Part shown: one piece after another, positions 28,072 through 37,600 of the stretch
Layout of the letters: every line of letters starts with the position of its first letter
Numbering within the stretch: position 1 is the stretch's first letter
Assembly (NCBI GenBank): GCA_020632995.1
Contig: JACKEN010000008.1
Span: 186,001-250,000 of the forward strand
Reading direction: 5' to 3'
Source of the DNA: Deltaproteobacteria bacterium
Lineage (GTDB): Bacteria; Myxococcota; Kuafuiibacteriia; Kuafuiibacteriales; Kuafuiibacteriaceae
DNA: 64,000 bases
Program-made: the position numbers and the translations under genes
The notes under the pieces: model-generated
What the model was told of the DNA's origin: nothing
The model's database searches: none
What the model saw: only the letters and a program-made list of their open reading frames with translations

Positions 28072-31000
28072 GTGAACACCACACAGCCGAGGACTCTCTG
28101 GACCACGATCGCGGCGCTCTTGTTCGCCGCAGGGTGCGGCAGCGACGCGCCCCTCCAGATCACCACGACGAGCCTCCCGAACGGTGTGCGCGGGACCGCC
28201 TACACCACCACCCTCACCGCGAGCGGCGGCACCGGCGAGGGCTACACGTGGTCGACCGTCGGCACGTTGCCTGCCGGCCTCGCGCTCGACGCGAGCGGCA
28301 CACCGGGCGCCAAGCTCGCCGGCACCCCCACCGAGGCGGGCAGCTTCTCCTTCAAGGTGAAGGTCGCGGACTCCGGCGACAACAGCACCGAGGCCAGCTT
28401 CACCCTGGTGATCGCGAGCGACGTGGATCCGCTCCAGATCCTCACGACCACCCTCGGGAACGCCACCCTCGGGCAGGCCTACGGGGCCCAGATCACCGCG
28501 TCGGGTGGGCGTGGCACCTATACCTGGCGCGTCTCGCAAGGTGCCTTGCCGGACGGCCTGGCCCTGGGCGATGCAGGGAGCCCTGCCACCACCCTCGCCG
28601 GCACCCCAACGGTGTCGGGGCAGTTCGCGTTCACGGTGGAGGTGAGCGACGGCGCAACCACCGCCACCGTCGACCTCACCCTGGTGGTGAACGAGTCGGC
28701 GCGGCCGCTGATCATCCTGCCCACCACCCTCGCCACCGCGGACGAGCTCGTGCCGTACAGCGCGACCATCACCGCGCAGGACGGCAACGGCATGGGCTAC
28801 ACCTGGAGCGTGGTCGCGGGCGCGCTCCCCGCCGGCCTCACCCTGGCCCCCGAGGGGACCCCCAGCACCCAGCTCGCCGGCACCCCGACCGAGGACGGCG
28901 CCTTCACCTTCACCGTGCAGGTCCAGGACTCCGCCGGCAACCTTGCCTCCCAGGAGCTCACCCTCACCGTCACAGCGGCGCCCCTGATGGTGCTCACCGC
29001 CACCGTGCCCGACGGCTCGGTGGCCGCGTCGTACGAGGCGATCGTGCGGGGCGGGGGCGGGAGCGACGCGGGCTTCGCGTGGAGGGTCAGCGCCGGCGCG
29101 CTGCCGGACGGCCTGACCCTGGAGACCAGCGGGACCCCGTCAACCCGGGTTGCGGGCACCCCGAACGAGTCGGGCACCTTCACGGTGACGGTGACCCTGA
29201 CCGACGGGGCGGGGGCCACCGCCACCCGGGATCTGACCTTCGTCATCCAGCCCGCGCTCCAGATCGTGACCTCGACCCTGGCCCGGCCGCGGGTGGGGCA
29301 GGTCTACACCGCGACCGTCGGGAGCACCGGCGGGGCGGGGCAGGGGCACCAGTGGCAGGTCATGCAGGGCGGCCTGCCGACCGGCCTCGCCATCAGCGGT
29401 GAGACCACCGCCACCCTGACCATCTCCGGCAGCCCCACCGAGTTCGGGGCCTTCCCGCTCACCCTGGGCCTCACCGACGCCCATGGCGGGCAGGCCGCGT
29501 GGGCCTTCGTGCTCGCGGTCGACCCGGTGGCGGTCCGCATCGTCACCACCACCGTGGCCGCGGGCACCCAGAACGTGCCCTACAGCACCGCGATCGCCAC
29601 CCAGGACGGCACCGGCCAGGGCTATGTGTGGGCGGTGCAGGGCGCCTTGCCGCCCGGCCTCGCCATCGACGCCCTCGGGGCCCCGGGGACCGGGATCAGC
29701 GGGGTGCCCACCGGGTTCGGCACCTTCACCGCGACGGTCTCGGTCACCGACACCAACGGTGACTCGGACGCGCGGGCCTTCACGTTCGAGATCGCGCCGC
29801 CCCCGGTGTTCATCCTCACCACCGCGGTGGCCGCGGGCTCGTACGGGGTGGCCTACGAGGCGTTCCTGGAGGGGGCCGAGGGCGCGCTGGCCGGCTACCG
29901 GTGGGCGGTGACGCAGGGCAGCCTGCCCTTCGGCCTCACCGTCGAGCAGGACGGGACGCCCCAGACCCGCATCGTGGGCGTGCCCCAGGAGGTCGGGACC
30001 TTCGTGTTCACCGTGACCCTCACCGACGCGAACGGCACCACCGCGGCGCAGGCCCTCCAGCTGGACGTGACCCGCGACCTCGCGATCGTGACCCGCGCCT
30101 TCCCGACCCCCGAGCTCGGCGTGACCTACGCGGCCTCGGTGGAGGCGGCGGGCGGGACCCCGCCCTACACCTTCGCGATCACCGCCGGCGCCCTGCCCGC
30201 GGGGTTGGGGCTGGGGGCGCCGAGCGGCGCGGTGGCGCCCATCGCGGGCACGCCGACCGCGGTCGAGGCCGCCCGCTTCACGGTGGAGGTCCAGGACGCG
30301 GCGGGGGCCACGAGCAGCCGCACGTTCCTGTTGCCGGTGCGCGACCTCCAGCGCTTCGCCGCGGTGGTCGGCGACGTGGTGGTCGACAACGACGGGCTGG
30401 TGGTCCTGGTGGACATCACGGGCCTGCCGACCAACTGGCTCACCATCAACCCGCCCGCCACCGGCTTCGGTGACGTGAGCACCGGCGCGGGCGACGTGGC
30501 GTTCTCGCCCGACAACCGCAAGATCGCCTTCATCGGCGACTTCCTCACCGACGGGGTGAGCGAGCTGTTCGTGGTCGACCTCACCCCCGGCTTCCCCACC
30601 GGCCCGGTGGTGGTGAGCGGGCCCCAGGGCGCGAACGGCGACGTGCTCGACTTCGTGTGGTCGCCGGACTCGACGCGCCTTCTGTACATGTCCGACGAGC
30701 GCACCGACGGGGTGAACGAGCTGTTCGTGGTCGACGTCAGCGGCGCTACGCCGGGCCCCGCGGTGCCGGTGAGCCCGCCGCTGCAGGCGTTCGGCGACGT
30801 GAGCACCCAGGACTTCTGGTGGTCCCCCGACGGGCGCTGGGCCCTGATGCTGGCCGACGTGGCGGTGGACGGGGTCATCGAGCTGTACGCGGCCGACCTG
30901 GGCGGGGCCACGCCGGCCCCCGCGGTGCCGCTCCACCCGCCGCTCCCCGCCGGCTCGGACGCGGACGATGGGGTGCTCTTCGTCCCCGACGGCTCGCGGG

Positions 31001-31965
31001 TGATCTTCCTCGTCGACCAGGTGGCGGCCGACGACCACGAGCTCTTCATGGTCGACCTCAGCGGCGCCGTGCCCGGCGCGCCGGTGCGCCTGAACCTGGA
31101 CCTGCCGGCGGGCGGCGACGTGGGCTTCGACGACTACGCGCTCTCGCCCGACGGTCGGCGCCTGTTCTACATCGCCGACCAGCGCACGGATAACGACTTC
31201 GAGCTCTACCTGGTGGACGTGAGCACCCCGGATCCCACCGTGCCACAGCTCGCCTCCGGCGCCATGGTGGCGGGCGCCGACGTGAGCGCGGCGGTCTGGG
31301 CGCCCGACAGCCAGCGCCTCGCCTTCGTGGCCGACCTCTTCGTCGACAACGACAGCGAGCTCGCGGTGATCGACGTCTCTGGCCTGGTGCCGGGCGCCCC
31401 GGTGCGCGCCAACGCGCCCCTCGTGCCCACCGGCCGCGACGTGGTGGGCACCGCGGGCACCGGCTTCGGCTGGTCCCCCGACGGCAGCATGCTCGCCTAC
31501 CGCGCCGACTCCACCGTCGACGACGCCTCGGACCTCTTCATCAGCCGCCTCACCGCCACCGCCACCGCGTGGATCGCCACCCGCGTGAACCCGGAGCTCC
31601 TGGTGGGCGCAGACGTCGACAACTTCAGCTTCGCCCCCAACAGCCAGCGCGTGGTCTACCGCGCGGACCAGAACGTGGTGGGCCAGGAGGAGCTGTTCGT
31701 GGTCGACTTGTCTGGGGCCACCCCCGGCCCCGCCCAGCAGGTGAACGCCACCATGATCACCGGCGGCGACGTCGACGCGGGCGCTGCGAGCCTGACCTGG
31801 TCACGCGACTCGGCCCGCATCTTCTTCGAGGCGGACATGATGGTGGACAACAACTTCGAGGCCTGGGTGTCGGACGTCAGCGGCGCCACGCCGGGGCCCC
31901 CGGAGGTGGTGAACACGTCGCTGCCTGCCAATGGTGATGTCAGCAGCCTGGTGGTGCAGCCGTAG
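28072..31965 (+). CDS. Giant lipoprotein: eight Ig-like (He_PIG) repeats plus beta-propeller
   Basis: 1297 residues; GTG start; lipobox LLFAAGC. Residues ~28-750 hold eight ~90-residue putative-Ig (He_PIG) repeats, each starting with LQI(V/L)T.TL.....G..Y and containing a QG.LP.GL turn and a GTP/GVP..G.F.FTV end. Residues ~760-1297 form a TolB/WD40-like propeller of about nine blades, each with a (F/W)SPD...(I/L)(A/L)(F/Y) strand and a (E/D)LFVVDLSGATPGP loop. It is probably a long surface stalk displaying a propeller for binding. Several dispersed-motif copies in this gene (28536, 29364, 29637, 29913) encode the repeated QG.LP turn and should be discounted when counting that motif. Confidence 0.8.
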   Translation: MNTTQPRTLWTTIAALLFAAGCGSDAPLQITTTSLPNGVRGTAYTTTLTASGGTGEGYTWSTVGTLPAGLALDASGTPGAKLAGTPTEAGSFSFKVKVADSGDNSTEASFTLVIASDVDPLQILTTTLGNATLGQAYGAQITASGGRGTYTWRVSQGALPDGLALGDAGSPATTLAGTPTVSGQFAFTVEVSDGATTATVDLTLVVNESARPLIILPTTLATADELVPYSATITAQDGNGMGYTWSVVAGALPAGLTLAPEGTPSTQLAGTPTEDGAFTFTVQVQDSAGNLASQELTLTVTAAPLMVLTATVPDGSVAASYEAIVRGGGGSDAGFAWRVSAGALPDGLTLETSGTPSTRVAGTPNESGTFTVTVTLTDGAGATATRDLTFVIQPALQIVTSTLARPRVGQVYTATVGSTGGAGQGHQWQVMQGGLPTGLAISGETTATLTISGSPTEFGAFPLTLGLTDAHGGQAAWAFVLAVDPVAVRIVTTTVAAGTQNVPYSTAIATQDGTGQGYVWAVQGALPPGLAIDALGAPGTGISGVPTGFGTFTATVSVTDTNGDSDARAFTFEIAPPPVFILTTAVAAGSYGVAYEAFLEGAEGALAGYRWAVTQGSLPFGLTVEQDGTPQTRIVGVPQEVGTFVFTVTLTDANGTTAAQALQLDVTRDLAIVTRAFPTPELGVTYAASVEAAGGTPPYTFAITAGALPAGLGLGAPSGAVAPIAGTPTAVEAARFTVEVQDAAGATSSRTFLLPVRDLQRFAAVVGDVVVDNDGLVVLVDITGLPTNWLTINPPATGFGDVSTGAGDVAFSPDNRKIAFIGDFLTDGVSELFVVDLTPGFPTGPVVVSGPQGANGDVLDFVWSPDSTRLLYMSDERTDGVNELFVVDVSGATPGPAVPVSPPLQAFGDVSTQDFWWSPDGRWALMLADVAVDGVIELYAADLGGATPAPAVPLHPPLPAGSDADDGVLFVPDGSRVIFLVDQVAADDHELFMVDLSGAVPGAPVRLNLDLPAGGDVGFDDYALSPDGRRLFYIADQRTDNDFELYLVDVSTPDPTVPQLASGAMVAGADVSAAVWAPDSQRLAFVADLFVDNDSELAVIDVSGLVPGAPVRANAPLVPTGRDVVGTAGTGFGWSPDGSMLAYRADSTVDDASDLFISRLTATATAWIATRVNPELLVGADVDNFSFAPNSQRVVYRADQNVVGQEELFVVDLSGATPGPAQQVNATMITGGDVDAGAASLTWSRDSARIFFEADMMVDNNFEAWVSDVSGATPGPPEVVNTSLPANGDVSSLVVQP

Positions 31966-31969
31966 CTGG

Positions 31970-32488
31970 TCAGTTCGCCGCCTCGTCCGAGAAGCACCAG
32001 CTCGGTAACTCGGCGATCGGGATACGCCGTTGGCCCCAGGGATCGACGAGCCTGAGACGGTCCCGCATCGGGCCATCGACCCGCTCGTAGACCGCGGGGG
32101 CATCGTCGCGGAGCACGAGTCGACGCTCGGTGAGCGACTCGACGCGCCGGATCCGAGGGGGGCGTCGTCTTCTCTGCGGGTCCCGCTCCTCGTGTAGGCG
32201 CCCGTTCTCGAGCTTCCAGGTGCCTTCGAATGGGTATGCGCCTCCGGAGTCTGCGAGTCGCCACTCGACGCCGCACAGTCTGCCGTTCTGGCCGAAGTGA
32301 AGCGCCTCCGCGAAGAGCGCACCCTTGTGATGCTCCATGGCCTCAGGAGCCACCTTGTGCAGGAACACGCCCACGAGACCATTCGGCTCCAGGCCCGGTG
32401 AGCCTGGAGGTGCCTCGATGCGTTGGCATCCGGCGAGGCCAAGGAGCGACAACAGAAGGGCGGACGAGGTTGCGCCTTGCACGTTCAT
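31970..32488 (-). CDS. Small lipoprotein, unknown function
   Basis: 172 residues from ATG at 32488, chosen for the lipoprotein signal it opens (ALLLSLLGLAGC). A beta-rich domain follows (GVFLHKVAPEAMEHHKGALF, YPFEGTWKLENGRL) with a basic stretch near residue 110 (QRRRRPPRIRRV). It may be a lipocalin-like or META-like fold, but I cannot name a family. It converges with the giant lipoprotein gene, four bases apart. Confidence 0.6.
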   Translation of the reverse strand: MNVQGATSSALLLSLLGLAGCQRIEAPPGSPGLEPNGLVGVFLHKVAPEAMEHHKGALFAEALHFGQNGRLCGVEWRLADSGGAYPFEGTWKLENGRLHEERDPQRRRRPPRIRRVESLTERRLVLRDDAPAVYERVDGPMRDRLRLVDPWGQRRIPIAELPSWCFSDEAAN

Positions 32489-32617
32489 AGTCGTCAGCCA
32501 AACTCGGTCCGTCGCATCTTCGAATCCCTTGAGTTCCGCGCTCACGCTGAACAGACGGACACCTTGCACGGGTTCCGCACGACAGTATCAATTCCCTGGG
32601 CGCGTACTCGTCCGCGG

Positions 32618-33202
32618 CTACTCATCGACATCTGGCAGCTGGCCCTGCTCGGCCGCCTGAAGAAGATCGAGCGTGTCCGGCTCGATCACCTCTCTTGGTA
32701 CGTGCTGTAGAACGAGCCGGGCAAACTCCGGAAGGCCCAGGAGCATGAAGGACACCCGCACCTTGGTACCGGAGCGGCCTTCGAGCACGAACCACTTCAT
32801 GAACGATGCGTGGTGGACCCTTCGGAGGTCAGCCCACCGAAGCCGGCCGCGCTCACCCAGCATGCGGCCGAAGTCGATGCCCGAGTCCGAGACGCGATGC
32901 CGGGCACGGAAGTAGTCCGCGATCGCGAGCGATGAGGCGCATCCAAGCCCGACGAATGTGAGCGTCGTCCAGATCGTCGACGTCGAGTTCTTGCCGACGG
33001 TGTTCGAGACGATGGCGGCGCCAAAGAAGAGCACGGCCCCGACGATCCCCAGGATGAGCGTGCTGGCCGGATGTCTGAGCAGGTGGCGATCCGCTTCGGG
33101 TCTGTCACGTAGCCGGGACCGGGCCACCCAACCCATGAGGATGGTCATGGCGAGGACCGAAGCTCCCCACTGCGCCAACGGTATCAGCCAATCCTTGTTC
33201 AA
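32618..33202 (-). CDS. Membrane protein with PH-like cytoplasmic domain
   Basis: 194 residues. Three hydrophobic helices (~10-26, ~45-68, ~78-97) precede a soluble half with GIDFGRMLGERGRLRWADLRRVHH, resembling the bPH/DUF304 class of membrane-anchored beta domains. It belongs to a cluster of three genes (32.6-34.5 kb) with codon use visibly less GC-biased than that of its neighbours (many TCG/GAT/CGA codons), which may mark acquired DNA. Function unknown. Confidence 0.6.
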   Translation of the reverse strand: MNKDWLIPLAQWGASVLAMTILMGWVARSRLRDRPEADRHLLRHPASTLILGIVGAVLFFGAAIVSNTVGKNSTSTIWTTLTFVGLGCASSLAIADYFRARHRVSDSGIDFGRMLGERGRLRWADLRRVHHASFMKWFVLEGRSGTKVRVSFMLLGLPEFARLVLQHVPREVIEPDTLDLLQAAEQGQLPDVDE

Positions 33203-33232
33203 GACTCGCTCCTGAAGCTCGTTGCTCGAGGT

Positions 33233-34018
33233 TCAGCCCGTCCCGCCCGTGAGCCGCCGGAGGAAGGCTCCGAAGCCACTTCGGCGCTGCGGCACGAGAC
33301 GCCACATCCCGAGTGGATTCCTGAACGAAGAGGCACCGTCGTGAATCGTGCAGGGCTCCTCCTCCAAGCGGTAGATCGGCTCGTCTGGACCGAGCGCAAA
33401 GGTCTCACCGGACCTCAGCACGGGCGATTCGGTGAAGTGGTAGAGACAGAAGTGCCCCAGTAGGGCGCCGACGTTCTTTGCCTGCGGGTCCGAGACGATC
33501 GCGTCGCGCAGTCCAAGGTTGTGCATCCCACACGAGTAGCTCGGTTCGCCGATCGCCGTGATGACGAGTGCCCGAAAGACGCTGAGTGGGTTCCGATTCT
33601 CGACGAGGTCGTGCCAGGTCGATGCGCGGTGGGCGACACCAGTAGTCTCGACCTTCACCGCGAGACCACCAGCGCGCAGAAGGGCATCGGCGGCCTCCAT
33701 GGCCGCCTGAGCCAGCTCGAAGGAGCCGGCCTTCGCGATGAGGTAGAGCACGTGGGTGTGGCCTCGAAGGAGCTCGAGGTCACCCTCCTCGATCCAGTGG
33801 CGGCCTGCGGCGCGGAAGGCCTCCGCCATCCGGTCGTCCGGTCCCTCCACGAGGAGCTCGAACGACGCGTTGGTCTCGACGTGCATGAGCACTTGCCCCG
33901 CGTAGAGGTAGCCACCGCTCTTCTCGACGATCGATCGGACGAGGTCGCTGCGGTCCGTCCAGCGGCCGGGAACGCACAGGACGATCTCGCATGAGGTCGA
34001 TTCAGCAGGCGTGTTCAT
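33233..34018 (-). CDS. DUF4261-like protein
   Basis: 261 residues, soluble, without signal peptide. The stretch EIVLCVPGRW near the N terminus, the central LRDAIVSDPQAKNVG region and the GALLGHFCLYHFTESPVLRSGETF segment fit the DUF4261 family, whose members have no settled role and often occur beside toxin-immunity or contact-dependent systems. The C terminus ends in a basic RRLTGGTG tail. Its start overlaps the stop region of the following minus-strand gene by 17 bp, so the two are probably co-transcribed. Confidence 0.6.
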   Translation of the reverse strand: MNTPAESTSCEIVLCVPGRWTDRSDLVRSIVEKSGGYLYAGQVLMHVETNASFELLVEGPDDRMAEAFRAAGRHWIEEGDLELLRGHTHVLYLIAKAGSFELAQAAMEAADALLRAGGLAVKVETTGVAHRASTWHDLVENRNPLSVFRALVITAIGEPSYSCGMHNLGLRDAIVSDPQAKNVGALLGHFCLYHFTESPVLRSGETFALGPDEPIYRLEEEPCTIHDGASSFRNPLGMWRLVPQRRSGFGAFLRRLTGGTG

Positions 34019-34481
34019 GGGGTCCGTCTACGGGTGCGTCTCCGGGCTCGCCCATCTTCGCGATGCTGACCCCGCGCGCACCGCCCGGCCAGAGTTGTAG
34101 CCGGTAGTGATCGTGTCCGTCGAGGCCCCCGTAGGAGACTCGGACGCGCCAGGGCCCCGGACCAATCTCGAAGCGGAGCGCTTCCGGGAAGTAGTCAGTG
34201 CAGCCCGCGACCACAAGCCGGCCTGAGGGAACATCGATGGAGCACTCGACGACGTGGTCCCAGGCGTCGAAGTCAGCCGGTGGCTCCACATGGTGGAACT
34301 CCAAGCGAACCGGCACGTCTGAGTTGCGAAGAGTGCGAACACCGACCGTACCCGGTGCGAGGGCCAGTCGTCGGTTGAGCGCCTCTGTAGTCCAAGAAGA
34401 GCTGAGGTCTCCCTCCGCGTCCTCGTCTTGGATGTAGAACTGGAAGTAGTCCGCAAAGAGCTCGAGGTCGGCGGTGCTCAT
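34002..34481 (-). CDS. Small acidic cytoplasmic protein, immunity-like, unknown function
   Basis: 159 residues from ATG at 34481; the in-frame extension upstream is short and not conserved-looking. The protein is acidic and begins MSTADLELFADYFQFYIQDED, then DLSSSWTTEALNRRLAL. This FxFY.QDED...WT.EA...R layout recurs in small proteins found beside polymorphic toxins, though I cannot name the family. It is the upstream partner of the DUF4261-like gene (17-bp overlap). Confidence 0.55.
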   Translation of the reverse strand: MSTADLELFADYFQFYIQDEDAEGDLSSSWTTEALNRRLALAPGTVGVRTLRNSDVPVRLEFHHVEPPADFDAWDHVVECSIDVPSGRLVVAGCTDYFPEALRFEIGPGPWRVRVSYGGLDGHDHYRLQLWPGGARGVSIAKMGEPGDAPVDGPHEHAC

Positions 34482-34637
34482 TCGGGGACTTCGGGGCGGG
34501 AGAAGGCAGGCCCCGGACGCGGAGCGCAAGTTCCTGGGTCCCGGGCCGGCGGAGCCGTCCCGCCCCTCTCCGCCGGGCTTCGCCCGGCTGCGCGCGTCGC
34601 TTGCGAATTCGCTCCGTCCGGGGCCGCTACCATCAAC

Positions 34638-37600
34638 TCAAGGCACGTTCGCCGCGCCAGGGGTCGGGTTCGCGCTCAGCGCCCAGTCCTGGTCGGCGTT
34701 GTCGGTGTCAGACCCGTTCGGCAGGCGCGCAAGGCTGCCTGCGCCGGGGTCGACCGCGGTGGCGGCGGTGCCCTCGACCAGGTTCACCGGACCGCTGATG
34801 CCCATGATGGTGGCCGTGGTGATGGCGCCCTCGTAGGAGAGGGCGTCCAGCACCGTGCCGCTCGCGGTGTCCACCAGGGCGATGCCGTCGGGGGCGCCGT
34901 TCTGGAGGCCGTTGGCGGGCAGGGTGATGAAGGTGACGCCGGAGGGCACGGTGACGCCGGTGTTGCCGAGCACCAGGTAGCCGCCTGCGGCGAGGGTGCC
35001 GCTGAGCGGGTAGCGCCCGTACTCGGCGCCGCCGTTGCCGTTCACCATCACCACCGCGACCCCGGTCAGGTCGTAGGCGGTGCCGCCGCGGTTGTAGATC
35101 TCCACGAACTCCGCCGCGTCGGTGCCGGGCTGGTCGTAGTCGATCTCGTTGATCATCAGCGTGGAGCCCGCGTCCACCACCTGGATGGCGGCGGAGGCGG
35201 TCGAGGTGCCCAGGCGGGCCACCACGTAGCCGGCGCCGGGGGTCGCGCCCGCGGTCACCTGGAAGGTGCCCTCGATCGCGCCCGCCGCGACCACCACGGT
35301 GGCGGTGGCGGTGGCCAGGCCGGCCGGCTCCACCGAGATCCGGACCGAGGTGCCCGCGCTCGCGCCGGGGACGCTCAGGCGCACGGTGCCGGTGCCGGCG
35401 CCGCCCACCGCGAGGGTGGCCGGGGTCACCGCGACCGACGTCACCGCGCGCGGGGTGGCGTCGTCGTAGACGATCACCTGGCCGGTCACGGTGTTCCCGT
35501 TGTAGCTCGCGCTGAGGGTGGCGGGCCCGGCCAGGAGGGCGGGCGCGTTCACCGCGATGTCGGCCCCGATCTCGCCCTGGTCCACCGTGACCATCGCGGG
35601 CACGGTGACGCCCGGGTCGTTGGACGACAGGGTCACGGCGAGGGCGGCGGGGGCGGGGCGCGTCAACACGACCTGCAGACCACCCGGCGGGACGCCGTTG
35701 GTGCCCACCGGCACGTAGACCACCGCCGGGTCGAAGGCGAACAGCTCCGCGGAGGCGCCGATGTCGGCGGCCGAGCGGGGCTCGATCTTGTAGTTCTCGT
35801 TCGCCAGGCGCAGCACGCCGCGCACGAAGGCGATGGGCTCACCCACCAGCGGCGCGGGGTCCAGGAGGTACATGAAGTCGTTCACCCGCAGCACGCCGTC
35901 CACCACGAACTCGTGGGTGGGCGCGGTGTCGCCCGCGCCCGGGGTGGGCTCGAGCTCGGTGACGGTCACGTTGGCGACCTCGACCAGGACGCCCTCGAGC
36001 TGCACGCCCCGCGGGGTCGCGGCGCCGACGTCGGCGGGCGAGACGAGGATCGGGTCGGGGAGGGTCTGGCCGCTCGCGGTCACGGTGAAGGTGCCCTCCG
36101 AGAGCTGCACCTGCCCGAAGTAGTCACCCACCGTGCCCTCGACGTCGACCCGGTCGCCCTGGGCCGGCTTGGTGCCCGCGGCGCTCGTGAACACGAAGAT
36201 GCCCGAGTAGTCGGCGCCCAGCGTGTTGTCGTAGTTCGCGTCGCCCGGGGCGTACTGCAGGAAGTAGCCGGTGGGGGCCACCGCGGTGACCAGGGCGTCC
36301 TTCACCGCCGCGCGGCCGGAGGTGATGGTGCGCTGCTTCAGCTCGTAGATGGTCCGGCTGCACGCCGCGCCGTTCGGGTTCGCCTCGTTCGGGCACGCGT
36401 CGCACGCGTCACCGATGTCGTCGAGGTCGGCGTCCTCCTGGTTCGGGTTCGAGATGTTCGGGCAGTTGTCGTCCAGGTTCGGGGTGCCGTCGCCGTCGAT
36501 GTCGTTGGGGTCGGGCGGCGCGCAGCCGCTGGTGCCCTCCGCGAGCGGGCAGGCGTCGCACGCGTCGCCCACCATGTCGTCGTCGAAGTCGGCCTGGATC
36601 CCGTTGTCGAGGGGCCGGATCGGGTTGAAGACGGTGGGGCAGTTGTCGAGGTCGTTGGGCACGCCGTCGCCGTCGGTGTCGGTGGCCGAGCCCACGCCCA
36701 TGAACTCGCCGGTGCGGAACGGGATGCAGGACGGCTCCGTCGGCGGCTCGCCGCAGAAGAACAGGGCGTAGTGGGTGGCGTTGATCGCCGCCTCGTGCTC
36801 CGCGATGGTGGAGCCGGTCTCGCGCTGCGAGCAGACCGTCTTGTTGACCTGACACACGTCCAGGGCCTCGCAGCCCTGCTGGCCGTCCGGGATCACCGAC
36901 ATGATGTCGGTGTCGCCGTACAGCGGGGTGCCGCTTCGGAGCACGAGCACCACGTCCTGGGGCTCGGCCTGCAGCACCGCGCGGTAGCCCTTGGCCTGGC
37001 GCTGGTTGAAGATGGTGAGGTCGGCCTCGCGCCCCGCGGTGAGGGAGCCCAGCTTGTCCGCGGTGTGCACCGCGTTGGCCGCGTTGAGGGTGGCCATCTC
37101 GACGATCTCACGGTCGCTGAAGTACCCGCCCAGGTTCCGGGCGTTGTACTCGTCGACGCAGCGCAGCTCGCGCAGCATGTTCATCGAGCCGGAGGCGGTC
37201 CAGTCGGTGCCGAGCGCGATGTTCACGCCCGACTCGCGGGCGGTGATCACGTCGGCGGTGACGCCGTAGAGCGAGAGGTTGGTGCGGGCCGACCAGATCA
37301 GCGAGGTCTGGTCCGCCGCCATCACGCCCCAGTCGGGGGGCAACAGGCCGATGCCGTGGATCACCGCGGTCTTGTTGGTGATCAGGTCCACGCCGCCCGC
37401 CTCGAGGCCGGCGAGGCACAGGAACTCGTTGCGCGCCTCGAGCTCGATGCCCTCCGCGATGTGCGGGGTGTAGGCCACCGCGTCCTGGAAGCGGGCCTCG
37501 GTCGGGCTGTCCAACGTGCCGTAGTTGCAGGTGTCGGTGCGCTTGGTGCCGTCGCTGTCGTCGAGGGGGAACGTCGAGTAGTAGATCGCGGCCTGGCCGA

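Noticed and set aside
28536..29926. Cluster of dispersed-motif copies in the Ig-repeat gene
   Set aside because: Five of these encode the recurring QG.LP turn in the same codon phase, so they can be explained by protein repetition and should not be used as independent evidence for the DNA motif.
32489..32617. Possible tRNA or small RNA in the less GC-rich gaps
   Set aside because: No cloverleaf, no T-loop consensus and no strong hairpin were found here or in the other intergenic gaps.
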